Origin: Malania oleifera
Taxonomy: Eukaryota > Streptophyta > Magnoliopsida > Santalales > Ximeniaceae
DNA length: 64,000 nucleotides
Reading direction: 5' to 3'
Assembly (NCBI RefSeq): GCF_029873635.1
Contig: NC_080423.1
Coordinates: 103,726,991-103,790,990, forward strand
Shown here: piece by piece, positions 57,770 through 64,000 of the stretch
Numbering within the stretch: position 1 is the stretch's first letter
Layout of the letters: every line of letters begins with the position of its first letter
Made by a program: the position numbers and the translations under genes
Notes under the pieces: generated by a model
Seen by the model: only the letters and a program-made list of their open reading frames with translations
Databases searched by the model: none
What the model was told of the DNA's origin: nothing

Positions 57770-58012
57770 CTTATCTAGCGTTTTTCAGCTAAAAACGCAA
57801 CTTGGTGTGGCGTCTTTTAATGCCTATGTGTCACTTATTCTAGCCTTAATTAAAAAACGTGGGATGATCCAACATTTTTTTTTTTTAAAACGCTGGTGCG
57901 AAAAGACGTTGGACGTGTATTTTTGGACGCATCAATTTGAAAAATAAAGTTTAATTCAAACTATTCTTAAATAATTTTTATTAAAATAATGTTATATTGG
58001 AAAGAAAAAACA
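57770..58012 (-). repeat. Dispersed repeat, copy 2 of an inverted pair
   Basis: Its reverse complement aligns with 50645-50890 over several blocks, including ATTATTTTAATAAAAATTAT. The two copies lie 7 kb apart in opposite orientation. Confidence 0.55.
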
Positions 58013-58628
58013 AAAAAAAAAAAAAAACTCAATTTTTGCAGGCCCACCACATGGCCCATTGGGCTTCCCACTTGCCTTTCAAGTTCATGGAAGTTGCAGT
58101 ATGTTGTGGCTGCTTTCATTAACTCACTCTCGAAATCCGCGGGCCGCAAGGTCTGATGGTTTAATGTCGGCTGTTCTTTTTTTTATTCTTACAAATGGAA
58201 GCCCATTCAATTTTTCTCCGTTCCCGTGTAAGTTGACTAGAGTAGAACAGCCACATTCGAAAGTTTGAGTCTAAAACATTCTTCGGTCTCCTGTGAAAAG
58301 CATACAACCATTTTTCCTAGGATTTTGTAAATATTTCCAATTAGGGATTTAAAACGTTGAGATAGTTTTGTTGTTTTTTCAAGTTTACTAAGCTCAGAAA
58401 TAATATTAACAAACTAATATCAACCCAACAAGCGAATTATATAGCTTGAAATTCGAGCATAATTCAAATAATCTAAATTTTAGAACATCTTTTCTTTTCA
58501 AACTTTCATTTGATGCAAATGTCACTTCACTTCTCTTCTTTATTGGTACAATTAAAAAACTTTACAGGCCTAAACTACACAATGAAAATAACCCATCTCT
58601 CTTTTTATTTTATTTTTTTCTAACAAAA

Positions 58629-58918
58629 AGAGCAAAATGTTCTAATCTCCGTTGAGGTTTTAGTAAAAAGACAATTAAGAATATTTTTTAAAGTTTTAAA
58701 ATTTTCATTGATTTCCACTAAAATTTCAAAAGTACCCAGAACCTATCTTGAGATTCGTCAAAAAGATACAAACCTCTACCTCTTCAAAAGGTACACCTTT
58801 TTACAAAATATAAGAAAATATTTGTTTCTTTTTAACAAAGTTCAGGAAAAATTTTTAAAATTTTTTAAGAGATCAGTACATTTTTGTCAAATCTCAGGAA
58901 AGTTAGTATTTTTCTCCC
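58629..58918. mobile_element. Foldback MITE, copy 4, more decayed
   Basis: The right end, reversed, GGGAGAAAAATACTAACTTTCC pairs with the left end AGAGCAAAATGTTCTAATC. The internal blocks GTAAAAAGACA and GTCAAATCTCAGGAAA are shared with the other copies. No clear 9-bp duplication was found. Confidence 0.6.
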
Positions 58919-58996
58919 TGATATAAAAAATAAAATTATGAACTCTAGTTATTTGCTACCATGCCCATTAATTATTTATCCAAAAATTACAAAGTA

Positions 58997-59315
58997 GCCC
59001 CCCGCGAGCATGGAGTAGTGGTAAAGCAGGAGGGTATACACGGAGCATCGAAGGTTCGATTCCCAGCACAGATAAAGTCACGGCGCACTCTGCCGCCCCT
59101 CCGAGAGTCCCGTCCGCACGACATAAAGGGGGGTCCATGGGAAGATAACCGTTCTTGAATGTCCGGCCTAAGTGTGTATAAGCTGTGACTGCATCCGATT
59201 TTTACCTAAATGGTAAACCAAGGGGGAAGGCCGCCACTGTGAGGATTTGGTGCTATATAGGAGGGTCCCAAGGGCTCGTCACTGGGCGCAGTTCCCACAG
59301 TGTCCTAAAAAAACA
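58997..59315 (+). mobile_element. tRNA-derived SINE in the promoter region of the second ERF gene
   Basis: An A-box-like GGAGTAGTGGTAAAGCAGG (about 59012) and a B-box GGTTCGATTCCC (59052) stand about 40 bp apart at the 5' end. The tail is CCTAAAAAAACA. Flanks AAAAATTACAAAGTA (58982-58996) and AAAAATTGCATAGTA (59316-59330) agree at 13 of 15 bases. It ends 210 bp before the ERF start codon. The 65-codon frame in it (58961-59158) is not a gene. Confidence 0.88.
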
Positions 59316-59445
59316 AAAAATTGCATAGTAATATAAAGATCTCAAATGCTGGCTTGGAGAACAAGGGATAGGACAGGTGGCATTTGATATTTGCATAATC
59401 AATGTGTGGATGAGACCCTCCATCCGTCAACTTCCCAAGCATCAA

Positions 59446-59453
59446 TTTAAATA
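59446..59453 (+). promoter_or_regulatory. Possible TATA-like element of the second ERF gene
   Basis: TTTAAATA about 75 bp before the start codon, between the SINE and a CT-rich leader. Confidence 0.35.
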
Positions 59454-59524
59454 CCCTCCCCTTTCTTCACTTTCTCTTCAGTTTCAACTCATCCCTTCTT
59501 CTTCTACTACTCCATTTCCGAAAA

Positions 59525-60289
59525 ATGACCACACAGGAAGAGTCATCCATTCTCCATCTCATCAGCCAACACCTCCTCGGAGACTTCACCTCCACCGATT
59601 CCTTCTTTGCCACCCTCAACCTTTCCGATATCCTCCTTTCCCAACCCGATATTTTTCCCGAAATGCCCGAAATTTCGGTCCCCCAATCGGATTCCCCCTC
59701 CCTCATTTCAACCCCAACGCTAGTTACAGACGAAGACTCCCTTTTCTTTGAATTCAAAACCAAGCCCGAAATCGTCCCCTTCGCCTCGCCGAAACGCGAT
59801 ATTCCGGGCTCGCCGTCGAGCCCTCCCGACCGCAAACCCATTTTACAGATCTCTGTTCAAAGCCGGATCGGAGATCCCCAAGCTACGTCACATCAAGAAC
59901 CGGTTTTGAAGAGCTCCAATCAGAACCGGAAGAGAAAATATCGGGCCGAAACGGACCTTGAGCCGGAGTTGGACCGGGGCTGTCTGGACTCTAACGACGG
60001 GAGGCACTACAGGGGCGTTAGGCGCCGGCCGTGGGGGAAGTTCGCGGCGGAGATACGGGACCCGAAGCGGAGAGGATCTAGAGTTTGGCTGGGAACGTTT
60101 GACAGCGCCGTTGATGCTGCGAAGGCTTATGATTTCGCCGCCTTCAAAATGAGGGGATCGAAGGCCATTTTGAATTTTCCTCTGGAGGCAGGAAAGAATT
60201 CTGACCCGCCGGCGAACAGCGGCCGGAGAAGAAGGAGAGAGAAGAGAGGAGTCGCCGGTGTTGATGCCGTCGATTTAGGCGACGGTTGA
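59525..60289 (+). CDS. ERF transcription factor, group IXb-like, with shortened C-terminus
   Basis: 254 residues, no intron. The AP2/ERF domain is at residues 161-219 ([20 protein letters not shown] to ILNFPLE), with Ala14 and Asp19 of the ERF type. The N-terminus [11 protein letters not shown] (10-20) and acidic/serine-rich blocks (residues 22-75) match the activation region of ERF5/ERF6-like proteins. An NRKRKYR patch (134-140) and RRRRREKR (234-241) are probable nuclear signals. The protein ends at LGDG, soon after the domain, without the PPLSPxSP tail kept by the ERF gene at 32080. Just past the stop, the +1 frame at 60285-60350 reads [15 protein letters not shown], then a stop, then SPPSH, a relic of that tail, so a small indel probably shortened the protein. 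DNA binding should be intact. Neighbours: SINE 210 bp upstream, MITE further upstream. Confidence 0.92.
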   Translation: MTTQEESSILHLISQHLLGDFTSTDSFFATLNLSDILLSQPDIFPEMPEISVPQSDSPSLISTPTLVTDEDSLFFEFKTKPEIVPFASPKRDIPGSPSSPPDRKPILQISVQSRIGDPQATSHQEPVLKSSNQNRKRKYRAETDLEPELDRGCLDSNDGRHYRGVRRRPWGKFAAEIRDPKRRGSRVWLGTFDSAVDAAKAYDFAAFKMRGSKAILNFPLEAGKNSDPPANSGRRRRREKRGVAGVDAVDLGDG

Positions 60290-60545
60290 CGGTGGTAATG
60301 GTGCTGCGTTCGACGTAAGCGTTGTGCCGCCATAATCTCCACCGTCACACTGTTTCCCTCAAGGATAAGTATTCAAGAGACAAAACAAAAGAGAAAAAAA
60401 CGTGTGTGAATATTATGTACATAAATAGGAGTGGCAAAACGGGTGGATAAAAGTCCGTTTAAATCATATTCGGGTTGAGTATATGGTGACGTGTTTATAA
60501 ATAGATTAGACAGTTTTGGATTGGGTATCGTCGGTGACTCACTTA

Positions 60546-60588
<43 letters not shown>

Positions 60589-61980
60589 AATGTATTTTTT
60601 GTTGGATCTTATTAGTAAGCATGGATTAACTTTAATTTCAAGATAACTTATTTCATAAATTTTTGAAATTGACATGAACTAATGTGGACATAATGATAAA
60701 ATTATTATTATTATTATTATTATTATTATAGCAATTTCTAAATATGAATGAGTTAACATAAGGATGAAAAAAATGAATTAAAATAGAGGAGTGAATTAAA
60801 CAATAATAAGTTTATCGTCACTCTATTTTGAGCATGTAATGATCCAATAAATTAAAAAAAAAAACATGATATGAGCTTATAAACGAATAAAATAAGCTTA
60901 TAAATAAATTATTCATAACCTTAAACGATCCAAACAATCTCTTTTCGGCTCAGCTTAAACTCGCCTTGTTTACTAGACGAATCTCAAAATTATAATTGAG
61001 AATCACACATTTATGCAATTGAACAAACCAAACGAGTCCTGAATGCCTGTGTAGGTGATGAGTTTTTTTTATTTTAGATTTTAGATTAATAAATATACAA
61101 TCATAAAAACAATATAATTACATTTAAAGCTAAAAATAATCTATCTTTTGTCCCATGCACATGTGTAAATCTAATTTAATTTTAATTTTTTTATCGTGTC
61201 TACCTTTTTATAATTTAATGTATGTCTTTTTCAAAATGTCAATTCAGACAGTTTACGTAGCAAACTCAAAATTTCATATCATTTTAAATCAACGCTATCA
61301 AACACAGAAACAAAACACCATTACACATGGTTGGTGGTATTAGATTTGGCAACAAGGTGGCACTATTTTGGTACATTGGATTTTGTAAGGAATATGAATT
61401 GAGTTATTAAATCCTCCCTATTGAGATTACCACGCATAATTTTGAATTTCTACTTTTAACTTAGACTAGCATAATCTTCTTCTAACTAGTTTCCAAATTA
61501 TACATTTATTAAAATTGAGATGTTTGTGCTTATATATAAGATGCACAACGGCTTATCATAAAGATTTAGGGTTTAATTATTATTATTATTATTATCCACA
61601 TGTTCTCTCTTGCTTTTCCATATGTATCATCACTTCTCACACCTATTTTTTATTCTCCCTCGAATTACTATCATAATACTCAAAAGATCTCGAAGCATAA
61701 GATAAAAAAGAACTCTAATATTCCTTTTGGAGATGATTGACAAATATTAAGCATAGTTATGTATTATAACGAAGCCTAGAGAAAGTAACAAATCAAATAG
61801 TATTTTCAAATTCACATGTTTTTGAGTATTGAATCCATAACAATTAAATAAGTTCAATAAGCTTTTCTTTGTCTCACCAATAGTGTTACAACTATTTGTG
61901 AATTTTAGCTACTAAAAAATGATTTGAAGCCCCACCAAATTGTCTTCTTCATTTGGATAAGGATTTAAAGACTCTCTCAC
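60290..61980. other. 3' flank of the second ERF gene and AT-rich intergenic DNA
   Basis: Contains the lost tail relic (60285-60350), a GGCAAAACGGGTGG repeat block (60431), (TA)n at about 60548-60584 and (ATT)n at about 60702-60728. No gene seen. Confidence 0.5.
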
Positions 61981-61983
61981 TGT

Positions 61984-62290
61984 CTGTTTGGAACTTGGAA
62001 AACATCTAAAAAAAGGAAGGAAAATAAGAAGAATTCTATTTTTTTATGTTTGATTATCAAGAAAAGAGAAAAAAATAAAAAAAAAAATATACCAAATCAA
62101 TGAACAAAATTTTAATTTTACACATCCTTAACATTTGATTTTTCTTAATTTTTAAATCATATTAGAATAATTTTTTTATTTTAAATAATATTTGATATAG
62201 AGAGAGAAAATATGGTGGAAAATAAATTTCCTTCTTATTTTCCTTTGTTTTCCTTTTATTTTCCCAAACAAAATCCCTGTTCCAAACTAG
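61984..62290. mobile_element. Foldback MITE of another family
   Basis: TGTTTGGAACTTGGAAAA at the left and, reversed, TAGTTTGGAACAGGGATTTT at the right are inverted. AAGGAAGGAAAATAAGAAG near the left end pairs with CTTCTTATTTTCCTTTG near the right end. Target duplication not clear. Confidence 0.5.
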
Positions 62291-62760
62291 GGTTTTCATT
62301 CCAGCACCTTCCTAATCCCCATCTCAAATATGACAATTCATATGTTGGGGCCATCGAAAGGTAACACAAAACAAATGGCAAAATTTTCTGTACATTTCTA
62401 CAATTGAATATGATGGGATTCACAAAGACAGGTTTGGAAATTAGTGACCTAGTTCCCTACTGAGGAAGGGGGGAGGGGGTCCGCAGCTCAACTAGTCGCA
62501 AAAGCTTTCTCCCCCTACCCCCAGCTTGCCAATATACAACAGGCCTTCGTATTCAATAGTTGGAAATGACATAGACAGGACCCGAGTAGGAATTTTGGGC
62601 CTGGGGTATTTGTCTTTTAGGGGACTGAATTTGGGACATTTGTTTTTGGAAAGCTACGGGCTTCCAGCTCTTGGTTCAAATTTTGACGAGGATGAGAACA
62701 AACTTGGCTTGTCGAGAAGGATGGGTTGTCCTGCAAAAAGCTGATTTATATATAAATATA
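62291..62760. other. Gap with a G-rich tract
   Basis: GGAAGGGGGGAGGGGG at 62465 stands out. No gene is supported; the frame at 62526 has no domain. Confidence 0.45.

Positions 62761-62761
<1 letters not shown>

Positions 62762-62828
<67 letters not shown>
62762..62828. repeat. Long (TA)n microsatellite
   Basis: About 33 uninterrupted TA units. Shadow frames over it encode YIYI. Confidence 0.95.
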
Positions 62829-62829
<1 letters not shown>

Positions 62830-62834
62830 GGGAA

Positions 62835-63040
62835 TAAGGTTGCTCGATCAATGGTAAGCTTAATCGATCAACGATAAAGTTGATCCTTTGTGCCTAGTTG
62901 ATCCCGGATTCAAGTATAAGAAAACAGCTTCCCTGCATACCCTCTGAGGCTCAGGGATACCATTTATATATGTATGTGTATTGTGTACCTGCTCAAGGGA
63001 TCCAAACCCCTCATCTCGATTGTAATAGTTTCTAAGTTGC
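62835..63040 (+). mobile_element. Possible decayed SINE
   Basis: TTGATCCCGGATTCAAGTAT (about 62898) resembles a B box, and AAGAAAACAGCTTCCCTGCA resembles the block after the B box in Au-type plant SINEs. The A box is weak and no target duplication was found. Confidence 0.3.
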
Positions 63041-64000
63041 TTCAAATTTGAATCTGGACTTGATTTGCTAATTAAACAATCTCAGTGTAATCTTATTTGT
63101 GTTGTCAACTCATTTATCGATACAGTCAAACACAAGAGTAGACAAACCAAGTCTTTCTCATTTAAATTATCAGTTTATTTATGAACTTTAGATTATATTT
63201 GAAATCCCTTGTCAACGTAAATAAAAAAATGGCTTAGTTCATTTGTAGGCCGTAGCCTATAATATCAGCACTTTAAATCTTTAATTTGTATTTTACTTTG
63301 CTTCATTCAGTTAAATAAAAAATTAAAAGATAAATAATAATAAAAAATGTGATTACTGACTTGAGAGAAAACACTTCTATAAACTAAATATATCTACAGT
63401 GAAGTACATCTAAAAGGAATTCTAAGTCATGTTATAAATGATCCTATTAATATGATGCAAACAAATCAATTTTTGAGCTGGCTAAACAAATTAAATCATG
63501 TGCCTACAGAGCATGCATATCATTGAGCCTATAAACTGGCCAACTAGCAAACTAGTTAAACAATCAAAGGCACAAGCCAGGTATGATCGAGCTCGAGTTT
63601 GAGTTTATTAGTTGGCGAGTTCCAAATTAAAGTTTGAATTTGGCTCATTTTATCTTGGTCAATGAGTTCGAATAAACCATTATTGAGTTGAGGACCAAAT
63701 AACTCGCAAACTTTTTGACTCGTTTGAAGCCTTAAACATCTCTTGACGCTCTTAGATCCTTTTATCTGCTGCTATTCTTTTGTTGGACGAGTTTAATTCC
63801 CTAAGAAAATAACAGGATTATTTCAAAGTTAGTGGAACAATGTACAGTTTCTACTAAATGATAGTTCCATTATTTTCATCTATATATTATATGTATTTAC
63901 TAGATGTTTTTCAAATCAAATTAGAAGTATTCTCTCAGGAACTGCAAGCTTTGTCATCACTGCAGGAGAATAAAAAATGGCAACTAATTTTGCATTTTAC
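63041..64000. other. AT-rich end of the window, no gene seen
   Basis: Includes a GAGCTCGAGTTTGAGTTT block near 63589. No reading frame or element end could be supported. Confidence 0.5.

Noticed and set aside
62526-62877. Two overlapping frames before the long TA run
   Set aside because: The second is mostly YIYI from the microsatellite, and the first has no homology that can be recognised.

Overview
The window looks like nuclear DNA of a eudicot flowering plant. It is AT-rich, full of microsatellites and packed with plant transposable elements: Ty1/copia of the Tork, SIRE and Ale/Retrofit types, Ty3/gypsy of the Tekay/Del and Tat types, tRNA-derived SINEs, MITEs, a hAT-like element and a plant LINE remnant. 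Only two host genes can be supported with confidence. Both are intronless ERF (AP2-domain) transcription factors of the ERF5/ERF6/ERF104 type (group IXb), both on the + strand: 32080-32928 and 59525-60289. They look like an ancient tandem pair that transposons have pushed 27 kb apart. The species cannot be named from the sequence.

Layout. 1-4190 is the right part of a Tekay/Del-type gypsy element that has lost almost all of its coding interior; it sits in a copia remnant (4191-5262), followed by a second LTR of that copia family (5727-6066). 6631-6940 is the first of four copies of one foldback MITE family with 9-bp target duplications. 8270-17628 is an old Tork-type copia element with two solo gypsy LTRs nested inside it (9091-11101 and 11880-13826). 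17725-20322 is a large solo LTR of Tat type. 21216-23499 is another solo gypsy LTR, and 23725-28499 a younger, nearly whole Tork copia element with clean target duplication; both appear to sit in a still older minus-strand LTR that reaches about 29.28 kb. A hAT-like element (29307-30208) and a SINE (30272-30483) lead to the first ERF gene.

From 33.5 to 49.1 kb come a MITE, an Ale-type copia gag remnant cut by a gypsy LTR, a minus-strand SIRE element with only its gag side visible, a possible small solo LTR, a second MITE, and a decayed gypsy polymerase interrupted by a solo SIRE LTR. From 49.8 kb there is a minus-strand SINE, then a complete small LTR element (51299-54074) whose interior holds a piece of a host RNA-binding protein gene (UBA2-like RRM protein) and a 79-bp tandem array. 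A LINE fragment, a MITE and a SINE precede the second ERF gene. The final 3.6 kb is AT-rich with a foldback MITE and a possible SINE.

The most interesting signals are: (1) unrelated LTR families each carry clusters of short inverted-symmetric motifs (CGTCGACGA, GTCAGTCGGCTGAC, GTCAACnTTGAC) just upstream of their own TATA box; (2) one gypsy LTR family carries a primer-binding-site-like motif inside its own 3' end, about 55-60 bp before the true terminus, in three of three complete copies, as if the LTR had grown outward over its old primer site; (3) a host UBA2-type RRM gene fragment has been captured by a Tat-like non-autonomous element; and (4) the second ERF gene has lost the C-terminal proline-directed phosphosite motif that the first one keeps, with a relic of that motif still readable just downstream in another frame.
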